64,000 nucleotides of DNA from Clostridium_AD sp937920395. GTDB lineage: Bacteria > Bacillota > Clostridia > Clostridiales > Clostridiaceae. Where the stretch lies: NCBI GenBank assembly GCA_052274345.1, contig DAVZGP010000016.1:1-64000 (forward strand). Reading direction: 5' to 3'. Below, piece after piece: positions 6,662 through 15,783 of the stretch. Below the pieces are notes generated by a model. It had not been told where the DNA came from, did not search any database, and saw nothing but the letters and a program-made list of their open reading frames with translations. Positions within the stretch are counted from its first letter, which is position 1, and every line of letters begins with the position of its first letter. Position numbers and translations under genes: made by a program.

Positions 6662-8365
6662 TTACGCCTCCAGCTCATACATCCAATCAGTAAGTTCCTC
6701 ATCAATTTCCGCCGCTAATTCACTATCGCCCTGGATTATAGCTCTTTTAAGTTTCCTTAATAGGCCATCCATTTCAAGACTGTCTTTATCCTCATTGTTA
6801 CACATATACTTTTCAACTTTTTTAATAAGTCTACGATATTTTCTTGAGCCTTGAGCTTCGTCCCAAGCATCAACATCTATCTCTTTGTCCATTTCAACTC
6901 CAGTAGTCTCAATAGTAATATTTGCATTCTTTCCTGTACTTAAGACAGCTGCTTCCACTTGAAGAATACCATTTACATCATAAGAAAATCTAACTTTAAT
7001 TCTTTCCTCCCCTGCTCTAGCCTCCGGGATATCAGAAAGTTTAAAATTACCAAGAAAGTTATTCATAGATGCCTTTTTATAATCTCCTTGATATATCTTT
7101 ATATCTACCTCCGTCTGACCATCTTCTGCTGTATAATACACATGCTCCTTTGCCACAGGTATAGTTGTATTTCTATTTATAAGTATGCTATAACCATCAG
7201 GAATAGGCATTCCATTAAAGTCATCTAATATCTCAACTCCAAGGGTATAAGGACAAACGTCTGTAATGAGTATCTCCGTCTGCGCTGAAAGTTCATCACT
7301 TAGTATAGCACTTTGAATTGCCGCTCCCATAACTACTGCAAGATCAGGGTCCACAACAGAACTTGTTTGTTTGTTAAATACTCTTTCCAAAAATTTCTTT
7401 ACTAAAGGTATTCTAGTGGAGCCTCCAACTAAAAGTATTGTATCAATTTCATCTTCCTTTAGCTCGGAATCCTTTAATACTATATCAATTTGTGACTTAG
7501 TAGACTCTACAAACACCTCAATCATCCTCTCAAAGTCATCTCTTGTTATTATGCTCTCTATTGCAAGTGGTTCATTTCCTTTGCCTGCAATAAATGGCAA
7601 TACAATTTTATATTCCTTTAAACTACTTAATTTCACCTTGCAGGTTTCTGCAGCTTCTTTAAGTCTAACCATTGCTTTTATATCCTTAGACAAATCAATA
7701 TCATATTTTTCATTAAAGTCATTAACCAAATAGTTTATCAGCTTATCATCAAAGTCTTTTCCTCCTAGCTTGTTGTTCCCACTGCTAGCTTTTACTTCAA
7801 GAACACCCTCAAACATCTCAAGAAGTGTCACATCCAATGTTCCACCACCCAAATCATAAACCAGTAGGTGTTCATTCTTTTCTAAACGTTCAATTCCATA
7901 AGTTAGCGCGGCGGCAGTAGGCTCATTTATTATTCTCTCAACTTTAAAACCTGCTAATTTGCCAGCTTCTACTGTAGCTCTTCTTTGCTTTTCAGTAAAA
8001 TATGCAGGAACTGTTATTACTGCTCTTTCTACTTTTTCTCCTAGGTGATTTTCTGCACATTTTTTCAAGTATCCTAAAATATATGAAGATATTTCTTCTG
8101 GTCTATATTCTTTGCCATTCATTTCCACAGCTTTTCCTGAACCCATGAGCCTTTTTACTTCCATTACAGTGCTTTCAGGTCTTATAATTAACTGATCTTT
8201 TGCCTCTTTTCCTACAACTAATTCGTTAGCTATAGAGATTCCTACCACTGAAGGGGTAATTAGGTCTCCAGATAAATTTTTTATTACTATTGCCTTTCCA
8301 TCTTCAAATACTGCGATCTCAGAAGTAGAGGTTCCTAAATCAATTCCTACTATTTTGCTTTTCAT
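6662..8365 (-). CDS. Hsp70-family chaperone (DnaK-like paralogue)
   Basis: 567 residues, shorter than the roughly 610 of housekeeping DnaK. The ATPase domain is complete: GIDLGTSTSEIAVF (phosphate 1), NEPTAAALTYG (connect), DLGGGTLDVTLLE (phosphate 2) and LLVGGSTRIPLVKKF (adenosine). A beta substrate-binding domain follows (VCPYTLGVEILDDF), with a short helical lid. ATG overlaps the GrpE-like stop (ATGA, 8362-8365). It is a dedicated paralogue with its own exchange factor and J protein, not the main heat-shock dnaK locus: there is no hrcA, and I see no CIRCE repeat upstream. Clients unknown. Confidence 0.92.
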   Translation of the reverse strand: MKSKIVGIDLGTSTSEIAVFEDGKAIVIKNLSGDLITPSVVGISIANELVVGKEAKDQLIIRPESTVMEVKRLMGSGKAVEMNGKEYRPEEISSYILGYLKKCAENHLGEKVERAVITVPAYFTEKQRRATVEAGKLAGFKVERIINEPTAAALTYGIERLEKNEHLLVYDLGGGTLDVTLLEMFEGVLEVKASSGNNKLGGKDFDDKLINYLVNDFNEKYDIDLSKDIKAMVRLKEAAETCKVKLSSLKEYKIVLPFIAGKGNEPLAIESIITRDDFERMIEVFVESTKSQIDIVLKDSELKEDEIDTILLVGGSTRIPLVKKFLERVFNKQTSSVVDPDLAVVMGAAIQSAILSDELSAQTEILITDVCPYTLGVEILDDFNGMPIPDGYSILINRNTTIPVAKEHVYYTAEDGQTEVDIKIYQGDYKKASMNNFLGNFKLSDIPEARAGEERIKVRFSYDVNGILQVEAAVLSTGKNANITIETTGVEMDKEIDVDAWDEAQGSRKYRRLIKKVEKYMCNNEDKDSLEMDGLLRKLKRAIIQGDSELAAEIDEELTDWMYELEA

Positions 8366-8979
8366 TCTTTAAAATCATTCCCTTCATCCTTAGATTTTTT
8401 GTTTATCACAATTTCTGCTTTTCTTAAAACATTTCCTTTATAAATATAACCTTTTTTGACAACCTGTAAAATTACATTTTCAGGCTTATCGGGGTGCCAC
8501 TCTACTGCTATAGGTTGATGAACGCTCAAAGCAAACTCTCCGTCCTCTATACCTATAACTGTAATTGAATTTTGGGCCAACTTTTCCCCTATTTGCTGCG
8601 AAACAAGTTTAAACTGATCTTTTAAATTCTCATTGTTGCTTTTTAAAGCATACCCATTTACATAATCAAAAATATCTGAAATACTTATAATTGTGTTAAT
8701 CATTGATTTTATTTCATTATCTTTTATCTGTGCTTTCTCTCTAAGTTCCTTAACTATACCATAGGTTTCACTATTACTTTCATTGTTTTCTTCAAGTAAA
8801 TCTAGAATCTCCTCTATACCACTCGCAGACTTATATTGTTCCTTACCAATCCTTTCAAAGGTCTTAGTAAACATATTTAACAAATAATTTAATTCATCAT
8901 TACTTCCCTCCTTCTCCTTTAAATTAGTATCTAATTCTATAGCTTTATAATTTTTCAATTCTTCTTTAATATCTAACAC
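8362..8979 (-). CDS. GrpE-like nucleotide exchange factor
   Basis: 205 residues. The first two-thirds are helical and charged; the C-terminal beta domain has the GrpE signature pattern (FALSVHQPIAVEWHPDK, then VVKKGYIYKGNVLRKAEIVINK). It lacks the Gly-rich and acidic pieces of housekeeping GrpE, so it is divergent. As first gene of the four-gene Hsp70 operon, with its stop overlapping the Hsp70 start, it should drive ADP release from that partner. Its start is preceded by AGGTGT. Confidence 0.85.
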   Translation of the reverse strand: MLDIKEELKNYKAIELDTNLKEKEGSNDELNYLLNMFTKTFERIGKEQYKSASGIEEILDLLEENNESNSETYGIVKELREKAQIKDNEIKSMINTIISISDIFDYVNGYALKSNNENLKDQFKLVSQQIGEKLAQNSITVIGIEDGEFALSVHQPIAVEWHPDKPENVILQVVKKGYIYKGNVLRKAEIVINKKSKDEGNDFKE

Positions 8980-9194
8980 ATTTACACCTCTTAATTTATT
9001 TAAACATTATCCCTTCGTGCCTAACATTTATATAAAACTATTCTGACCCAAAATTCATAGGTTAAGTATTCAGATTCCATTTAGGAAATTACAATATATA
9101 TATTATATCATGATATATGCTTTTGTAATATTCTCCATACACAAAGTTGCTTTAGCAAATGGAGAATGATTGGTTTATCTTTTGCTTCGCTAAA

Positions 9195-9676
9195 GCAAAA
9201 CTCAGAAGTATGAAAATCAATTTCATCTGTTTGCATGGCATAAATGCCTAAATTTCTATTCCTCGTAGATGTCTGTTAATAGCATCTGCATCTAAATCTG
9301 TGTATTTTCTATTTTTACATGCTGAACATTTTATTTGAGGCTTGTCACAGATTCCTTTTACCCATTCATGTATACATACTGGAGAATATCCACTTTTACC
9401 TTGTTTATTCTGCGATACATCTTTTCTACCTTTAAATAATTCCATATATAGTTCTACTTTTTCTTGAGGCGAACTACTATTATTTACTTCTCCTAATTCA
9501 TACTTTTGAATTGATATATTATCCTTTGTCTCACTTATTGCTTTATATTCATTATCCCAACAAATTTCTTTTGTTTGTAATTCTAATCGTTTTCTAAAAT
9601 CCACATTTTCTATTTTCAATATATTGTTTTCCTCTAATAGCTTCATGTATTTATTATAAATCTCATTATAGTCCAT
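9195..9676 (-). pseudogene. TOTE-type gene remnant, copy 1
   Basis: 142 residues in frame match the N terminus of the larger TOTE gene at 12143-14734: ENxxLKIENVDFRKRLE, the zinc finger (SPVCIHEWVKGICDKP, IKCSACKNRKYTDL) and INRHLRGIEI. A lost T then shifts the frame to a stop. Beyond the stop, DNA similarity continues to about 9218 and jumps at a TTTC microhomology to a stretch (9195-9220) matching 13818-13845, so about 420 bp of the primase domain are deleted. The upstream 270 bases are also duplicated. It is an inactive fragment. Confidence 0.88.
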
Positions 9677-9946
9677 ATTTTTCCTCCTGGAGGAATTATT
9701 TAAAATATATTATCATATATATCAAAATTATTTTATTTGAATTATATAGTAATTCTAAAATACTTTCATTTTTATTTACATAATAAAGTGTCGATGCTCC
9801 AACCTTAATTTTTAAAATTTGTATCTTTTCTAAAAAAATATCCTATTATGGTATTATATATCATGAGGATAGTTATAATAAATTAATTATGTTAATGGCT
9901 TAAATTATCATTGTATAAAGTTACATACATTCGTGATAAAATTAAG
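9677..9946. repeat. Duplicated upstream region of the TOTE genes, copy 1
   Basis: From the start codon upstream, this stretch matches 14735-15031, including AAAGTGTCG(A/C)TGCTCCAACCTTAA and TATTATATATCATGAGGATA. It presumably carries the TOTE promoter. No gene is seen in it or in the rest up to the DnaA-like remnant. Confidence 0.75.
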
Positions 9947-9989
9947 ATTCCATATTAAATAGAATTATTCATTTATGAAATTATGACTT

Positions 9990-10951
9990 CTATATGATAC
10001 TTAATATTCTCTGTTTATCAATCTTTTTATCAACCATCTTACTATAAGATACTACCTTATTATAAGCACCTATAAGTTCCTTCACATTTGTATCAACATT
10101 TTCAGCTATAATTTTTATAGTATCATCAGCTATGAATAAAAGCTCCTCCTTGCTTATCCTACTTTTAGTATTTCAATTTTTGTATTTAATTCTGGTTTTA
10201 TAAGTTGAAATGCCGCACTAACCTCAAATACAGATTCAAGCTTTTCTCCATTTATTATAATTTCGCGAGATGGTTTTGATGACCCTAATATTATTTGTTT
10301 TACCATAGCCAAAGCTGTATTTAAAATATTCTTAAATTCCTCCTGACTTTGCTCTTTTCCACTTATATTTTGGAGATCATCAAAAATTAGAACATCTGAG
10401 TTGCAAAATTTGCTAATAAATAAATCATTTGTGTCATTTGATATACCATTTATCATATTATTAATAAAATTATAAATGGTAATATTGATAACCTTTAGGA
10501 ATTTACTATTTTCTACTGCATAATTGTTAATAGAATTTAATAAATGTGTTTTACCCATTCCTGCTTCACCATATATGTACAAAAGTTTCATATCCTCACC
10601 CGGAGATTTAGCAACTTCCAGAGCACTTTTATATGCCAATTCATTGTTTTTACCTACAACCATATTTTCAAATAAATATTTAGAATTAACTTTACATGGT
10701 ATAAATTTATTCTTATTTGCAGTATCTATAGAATATATTTCACTTTTGTTCTCTAAAATTTTAATTACACTAATTTTAATCTTATATTTTCTACCTGTTA
10801 CATTTAAAATAGCACTTTTAATGCCCTTCAAATATCTCTCTTTTACTATTGCTTTATGAAATTCAGATGATACTGCTAGCGTAATAGCTACTCCCTCTAA
10901 TTTAATAACGCAGATAGGTTCTATCCAAGTATTGTATGAAACCTCATTCAT
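9990..10951 (-). pseudogene. DnaA-like AAA+ ATPase, frameshifted
   Basis: The main frame (10154-10951, 265 residues) has a DnaA domain I start (SYNTWIEPI) and an AAA+ domain with Walker A (GEAGMGKTHLL), Walker B (DVLIFDDLQNI) and the following GKEQSQEEFKNILN. It runs to TKIEIL and hits a stop after an A run that appears one base short. In the next frame 9990-10153 continues with SRISKEELLFIADDTIKII and NVDTNVKELIGAYNKV, matching the end of DnaA domain III. Domain IV, which binds DnaA boxes, is absent. So it is a paralogue, probably from a mobile element, not the chromosomal initiator. Confidence 0.8.
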
Positions 10952-10984
10952 TTGTACCTTTAGAACAAGCTTTACTTTTTCCCA

Positions 10985-11098
10985 TTAATTGTACCTATTT
11001 GAATCGCTAGTTGCTGTAATCTGTTCACCTGTATAACCCCCGTTGCAACTAACTGTAATGGCATTGATACCTTTCTTAGCATGTAATTTCTTTTCTAT
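10985..11098 (-). pseudogene. Unidentified gene remnant
   Basis: A 37-codon open frame without a start codon ends at TAA 10985-10987 and contains KKGINAITVSCNGGYTGEQ, which reads like real protein rather than AT-rich noise. GGGGAG followed by TTG lies upstream in another frame, suggesting a frameshift. I do not recognise the family. Confidence 0.3.
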
Positions 11099-11122
11099 TC
11101 AATTTTAAATTCTCCCCTTTAT

Positions 11123-11194
11123 TTAGATATATAGTTCATACTTCGCACATGTCATTTCTACTATATCCATTATGAGAGTTAAAATGTCAGCTAT
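11123..11194 (-). CDS. 23-codon frame after an SD-containing hairpin, copy B
   Basis: Equivalent of the frame at 4516-4587: same length, no stops, core IMDIVEMTCAKYELYI, and a Shine-Dalgarno GGGAGG at the same distance. The expected ATG is ATA (11192-11194). Either initiation uses an internal ATG, or ATA is used poorly, or this copy is silent. It lies directly downstream of mntA. Confidence 0.3.
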   Translation of the reverse strand: MADILTLIMDIVEMTCAKYELYI

Positions 11195-11200
11195 AAAAAA

Positions 11201-11237
11201 ACCTCCCTAAATTTGATTTATACAAATTTAAGAAGGT
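11201..11237 (-). promoter_or_regulatory. 15-bp hairpin holding the Shine-Dalgarno, copy B
   Basis: On the minus strand ACCTTCTTAAATTTG (11237-11223) pairs with CAAATTTAGGGAGGT (11215-11201) at all 15 positions, two of them G-U, around a 7-base loop. The 3' arm contains GGGAGG and is followed by seven T. It can act as the mntA terminator, as a lid on the ribosome binding site of the small frame, or both. Confidence 0.65.
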
Positions 11238-11273
11238 ACTCACTCACTAAATATTTCATTTATTTAATTCATC

Positions 11274-11579
11274 TCATATTCTCTCGAATATAATTTTTCC
11301 TTCATCAACTATATGCTTTTTAAGATTGTCATTTGATATAATTTCATAATGAAGTATGTCAAAATAATAAGGTAAAGGCGAAGTTTCATTTAAATAATCA
11401 TCTAGCTTAAAAATAACCTCACTTGTTATCTGCTCACCAAAAATAGCTATATCAACATCTGAGCCTTTCTTATAATTCCCCATCGATCTACTTCCAAATA
11501 TAATAGCCTTTTCTATAGTTTCAAATTTTGATATTGCATCTTTAATATATTCAATATCTCTATCTATTAATCCAAACAT
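11274..11579 (-). CDS. mntA: MntA-type nucleotidyltransferase antitoxin
   Basis: 101 residues of the minimal nucleotidyltransferase fold. FGSRSMGNYKKGSDVDIAIFG contains the GSx10DxD catalytic motif. In characterised pairs MntA transfers AMP to a tyrosine of HepT and so silences the toxin. The ATG at 11579 is chosen because GGAGGA precedes it at good spacing; it starts two bases after the hepT stop. A longer frame to 11606 would overlap hepT. The pair looks intact, unlike most neighbours. Confidence 0.88.
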   Translation of the reverse strand: MFGLIDRDIEYIKDAISKFETIEKAIIFGSRSMGNYKKGSDVDIAIFGEQITSEVIFKLDDYLNETSPLPYYFDILHYEIISNDNLKKHIVDEGKIIFERI

Positions 11580-11580
11580 A

Positions 11581-11982
11581 CTATAATTCCTCCGATAATC
11601 GATCATGCATTTTTTTAAGTTCTGGAAAATATAGTTCCACTATTTCTTTTGACATTTTATCAGCTAACATTTCATCATAAGTATGTGTCGTCAGATTCCT
11701 GTTTGCTAATGCATCTATCCATACATGGCCATTATCTATTAACCCAATTTGAAAGGCTTGCTTAATTGCTTCTCTTGGGCTCTTTACAACATATCCTTCA
11801 ACTTCTAAATAATCTTTTAATACCTTCCAGGCTAATTCAAAAGTCATTTCGAAAAATTGAATTATACCTGCTTTTTCTAGTTCTGAAGTTATTTGTTGTT
11901 TTGAATATTTTTCCATCAATTTATATGATTTATTAAAATTCTCGAATCTCTGTTTCCATCTAATATCCTTTAAGTTATCCAT
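11581..11982 (-). CDS. hepT: HepT-type HEPN toxin (ribonuclease)
   Basis: 133 residues of the HEPN / HI0074-like substrate-binding family. The RNase motif RX4HXY is present as RNLTTHTY, near residue 105. It is the toxin of the MntA-HepT pair, with toxin gene first as is usual. Its start has AGAGGTG upstream. The promoter region holds an AT-rich inverted repeat around ATATTAATAT (12007-12016), a candidate autoregulatory site. Confidence 0.88.
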   Translation of the reverse strand: MDNLKDIRWKQRFENFNKSYKLMEKYSKQQITSELEKAGIIQFFEMTFELAWKVLKDYLEVEGYVVKSPREAIKQAFQIGLIDNGHVWIDALANRNLTTHTYDEMLADKMSKEIVELYFPELKKMHDRLSEEL

Positions 11983-12142
11983 AAATACACCTCTTATCTA
12001 TAGTATATATTAATATGCTATATATACAAGTTTAATATTTTGCCCAAGGCAACTACTTTAAGCCTCTAAATATAAGCAGCAATTATATAAGATTTATTAA
12101 AAACATTACATCTGAATTTTCTTATCAACCAACTTTTGTACT

Positions 12143-14734
12143 CTAAAATAGTTTTTGTTGCACCGCAGTTTCCAACTTTGGATTAACAATTTTATCCTCA
12201 ATAGTATCCATTAGTTCATTTGCAATATTTAAGCTTGTAAGTCTCATGATATTTTCATCTTCACTTTTGTAACTTAAAAAATTAATATTTCCATACCAAA
12301 CTGTTTTTTGATCAATTATAATAAATTTTTGATGAATATTGGATTTCAAAATTATATTTATTCCAGTTGTTCTTAAATAGTCATATGTATCCTTTAAATC
12401 AGCTTCTTCATCTTCTCTTACATCTGTTTCTGCAGAAGTAAATATATTAACAGTAATTCCATTTTTCGAAACATTAGCCAAAAGTTCTATGATATTAAAA
12501 AATTTTGTTTTAATTAAAAGAAATTGACTCACTATAACAACCTCATTTTTTGCTAACAAAATATCGTTACTAAATACGGTTAAAAAATTATCATTATTAT
12601 ATATTGAATTTATTGTCTCCAAAGGTGTGCTATCGGTACGCTTAAGAGCTTCTCAATTTGAGATCTTTTTTCCTTTTTTGACATTCCTCCAGTTAATGTA
12701 ATAACATTATCTATTTTTTCTTTTAAAGCATCCGATAATAATTTAACATGTGCTGTTCTTTCAGTTAATACTATTGGATTTCTTCCCTCTTTAACACAAT
12801 TAATAACGTCTTGGATAATCATCGCATTTCTTATTTCACTTGTGCTTATTTCAGAATAAATTTTTGTTATTGACCATTCTTTTTCATCTTGTAAAACTGG
12901 TTTCCTAAAAGACGTAAATCTTGGGATTACATAGTGCTCAAAAGGAAGTTTCTCCGTTTGCTTTAGCACGTTCACTTTATATCTAATTGGACCACATTGC
13001 ATAAATATTATAGGTTGATGTCCATCCTTCCTTATTGGGGTCGCTGTTAATCCATAAACATATTTAGCTACTACATTTTTCAATATCTGTTCAAAGCTAA
13101 AAGCTGAAACATGATGACATTCATCAACTATAATCATCCCATAATCCTTTACTAGTTCTTTAACTTCCTCTTTTTTTAGTATGATCTATAGGTAAAACTT
13201 CATTTATAATTAGAAACTGTTTTAACTTTTCCTTCCATTGTTCTAACAACTGCTGAGTATGAACAATTATAAGTGTGTTTACTTTCCTTCCAGCTATTAA
13301 TTTTGCTCCAATAACAGTTTTTCCAAATGCAGTAGTAGCGGACAATACTCCATTATCATATTTCAACATAGTATCAACCGCTACTATCTGTTCTTCCCTA
13401 AGCTTTCCGTTAAATTCAACACGAATTGGTTTACCTATGTAAGTTTTATCCTCCCAACTAAAATCAATTTTATTTTCTGTTAAAAAACTACAAAGGTCAT
13501 CCTCGCAACCTCTTGGTACACATAAATATTCTACTGTTTCATCTGATAAAGAAATAATTCTTGGTTTGTCAAATGTAGATAACCTCATAGCCTGTGCTTT
13601 ATAAAATTCAGGATTTTTAAATGCTGCCATTCTTTTAATAAAATCTAGTGCTTTATTAGAAAACCCTTCTTTACTTATGAAAATCATATTGGCTATCGTA
13701 ATTTGAACAATATCTGGGAAATCAGCCTTACTGAATTTAAACTTTTCTTTATTTTTTTCCCAAGGCTTTATACTTTCCTCATCCGTTTCTTTTAAACCAC
13801 CAAGTTCATTACCAACGCAAAACTCAGAAGTATAAAAATCAATTTCCTCTTTCGTTATTTTGCCTATGTTACTTAGAAAACTCCATTGATCCGTAAAAGG
13901 TTCTAAATTCTCATCAATAAAAATACTATTATTGTTTTTTCTAGCACTTTTCTGCATAGGTAATTCTATAGGATTTCCAAGTCCGCCTTTTGGCATAGTA
14001 TCCTGATTAGGAAATAATCTGTCATATGAGTTGAATTTGATTTCATGCCTTTGCATCATCGCATAGGTTAGAAGTGATGTTCCAAACTTTCTAGCAGCTA
14101 ATACTGTTATTCTTTCCATAAAAAAGAACCATATGTGTGCTCCATTTCCAGATCTTGAACGTTCAACTGCAAAAGGTATCCTTTTTTCATCACATATTTC
14201 TCTTAAAACACAAATATCTTTTTCCCACCCATCATCATCAAAATCAATTGCAAGAAAATAGCAAGTTTCATCTGTTTGCATAGCATAAATACCTAAAATT
14301 TCTATTCCTCGTAGGTGTCTATTAATAGCATCTGCATCTAAATCGGTGTATATTCTATTCTTACATGCTGAACATTTTATTTGAGGTTTATTACAGATTC
14401 CTTTTACCCATTGATTTGCACATACTGGCGAATATCCACTTTTGCCTTGTTTGTTCTGCCAACGTTTAGCATGTACATCTTTTTTACCTTTAAATAATGT
14501 CATATATAATTCTACTTTTTCTTGAGGCAAACTATTATTACTTACTTCACTAAGCTTATACTTTTGAATTGATATATCATTCTTTATCTCAACTATAGCT
14601 TTATATTCATTATCCATACAAATTTCTTTTGTTTGTAATTCTAAACGTTTTCTGAAATCCATATTTTCTATTCTCAATATCTGATTTTCCTCTAATAGCT
14701 TCAAGTATTTATTATAAAGCTCATTATAATCCAT
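12143..14734 (-). pseudogene. TOTE conflict-system gene, copy 2, broken by two deletions
   Basis: Three frames add up to one TOTE protein. 13160-14734 has a coiled-coil start, zinc finger (GICNKPQIKCSACKNR), an archaeo-eukaryotic primase domain (FLAIDFDDDGWEKD with DxD, RSRSGNGAHIWFFF, FPNQDTMPKGGLGNPIELP) and helicase Walker A (TAFGKTVIGAKL). 12610-13137 carries DECHH, LTATPIRKDG and LTERTAHVKLL. 12143-12650 carries a phospholipase-D-type nuclease (HQKFIIID, HxKx4D). About 30 residues are missing between LPIDHTKK and EEVKELVKDYG, and the second helicase lobe is missing between EKLL and KRTDSTPLE. Both gaps shift frame. TOTE proteins are predicted to act in conflict with invading DNA; this one is inactive. 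Confidence 0.9.
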
Positions 14735-15031
14735 ATTCTTACTCCTCCTAGAGAAACTATTTCAAATCTATTATTATATATATCAAAAATATTTTATTTG
14801 AATTGTATAGTAATTATAAAATGATTTTATTTTTATTTCCATAAGAGATTAAAATTTCTTTATTTACAGAGTAAAGTGTCGCTGCTCCAACCTTAACTTT
14901 TAAAATTTATATCTCATCTAAAATTATATCCTATTATAGTATTATATATCATGAGGATACTTATAATAAATTAATTATATTAATATATAAAATTTTCATT
15001 GTATAAATTTACATACTTTTAGGATAAAATT
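14735..15031. repeat. Duplicated upstream region of the TOTE genes, copy 2
   Basis: It matches 9677-9946, with small indels. It holds the ribosome binding site of the larger TOTE gene and presumably its promoter. Confidence 0.75.
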
Positions 15032-15043
15032 ATAAAAATTTAA

Positions 15044-15084
15044 AACAGCTAATCAGAGTGAATATTTCACCTTAATTAGCTGTT
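15044..15084 (-). terminator. Terminator behind the YgiT-type antitoxin
   Basis: AACAGCTAAT (15044-15053) pairs with ATTAGCTGTT (15075-15084), with an inner GTGAA/TTCAC stem. T-rich tails follow on both strands, so it may work both ways. On the minus strand it lies about 70 bases past the stop at 15156. Confidence 0.7.
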
Positions 15085-15155
15085 AAAACTTTTTCTATTT
15101 CATTTTCAATCTCTATGTCTTTATTTAGGCAATCCAATCACTAAAAAGTTAACTT

Positions 15156-15386
15156 CTAAGCTGCTATTTCAGAATAATTAATAACAAATATTTCTGCTTT
15201 ATTTTTTTTTGTATCTTCTATTATCTTTTCAAGCTTTAATGCTACATCATTTTCTAAATAATACTCACCACATTGTTTACAAATATTTGCTGGCACTCCT
15301 TTAATTATGATTATATGTCCATCAAAGTCTACAATATGATTAACAATACCTTTAATTAAATTAGATTTACATAAAATACAATTCAT
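15156..15386 (-). CDS. YgiT-type zinc-finger antitoxin
   Basis: 76 residues with two CxxC pairs (NCILCKS and ICKQCGEYYLE) of the YgiT/MqsA-like zinc-finger family, then a short helix (ALKLEKIIED). It is usually encoded with a DUF4258 or MqsR-type toxin. Here the DUF4258 gene lies two bases upstream, and the antitoxin's GGAGG lies inside that gene's last codons. The toxin partner carries a nonsense codon, so the antitoxin may be an orphan. Confidence 0.85.
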   Translation of the reverse strand: MNCILCKSNLIKGIVNHIVDFDGHIIIIKGVPANICKQCGEYYLENDVALKLEKIIEDTKKNKAEIFVINYSEIAA

Positions 15387-15388
15387 CC

Positions 15389-15703
15389 TTATTGCCTCCT
15401 TGTTTTTAAATCTTTATACCATTGATCTTTATCAGGATAATAAGTTGTTATCATCCATACATAATTTTGTCCTACTGCACATACTACATGAACTCCACTA
15501 TGAGTATCAGTAAATCCTAAAATTAAACAACTTGGAAAGGGATAATCACTTTCATAGTATTCTATTATTTCACCATTATTTATGCAATCAATTACTTCCT
15601 TAATTTTAATTTTTCTTTATTGCATTCTTATAAGAATATGACCACGCCATTGAATTTTATCATTCTTAATTAATTCTTGTATCTTTTCTATACTAAAATC
15701 CAT
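15389..15703 (-). pseudogene. DUF4258 toxin gene with an in-frame stop
   Basis: ATG at 15703 with GGAG upstream. The frame reads IEKIQELIKNDKIQWRGHIL, then a TAA at 15617-15619 where a Gln codon is likely. The same frame continues as KIKIKEVIDCINNGEIIEYY, PSCLILGFTDTHSGVHVVC and WMITTYYPDKDQWYKDLK to the stop at 15389-15391. The full length of 105 codons fits the family. A single C-to-T change explains the defect. Confidence 0.85.
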
Positions 15704-15783
15704 ATTGTTTTAGCTCCTTTATATGTCTAATTATAGTATACCACATCTTAAAAAAGAGTCTCCACAATATATATATTTTTTAC

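Noticed and set aside
7371..7733. 120-codon plus-strand frame inside the Hsp70 gene
   Set aside because: Shadow of a strongly supported minus-strand gene.
8980..9194. CIRCE element upstream of the GrpE-like gene
   Set aside because: No TTAGCACTC-type inverted repeat is present. A GCTTTAGC/GCTAAAGC pair exists but is different.
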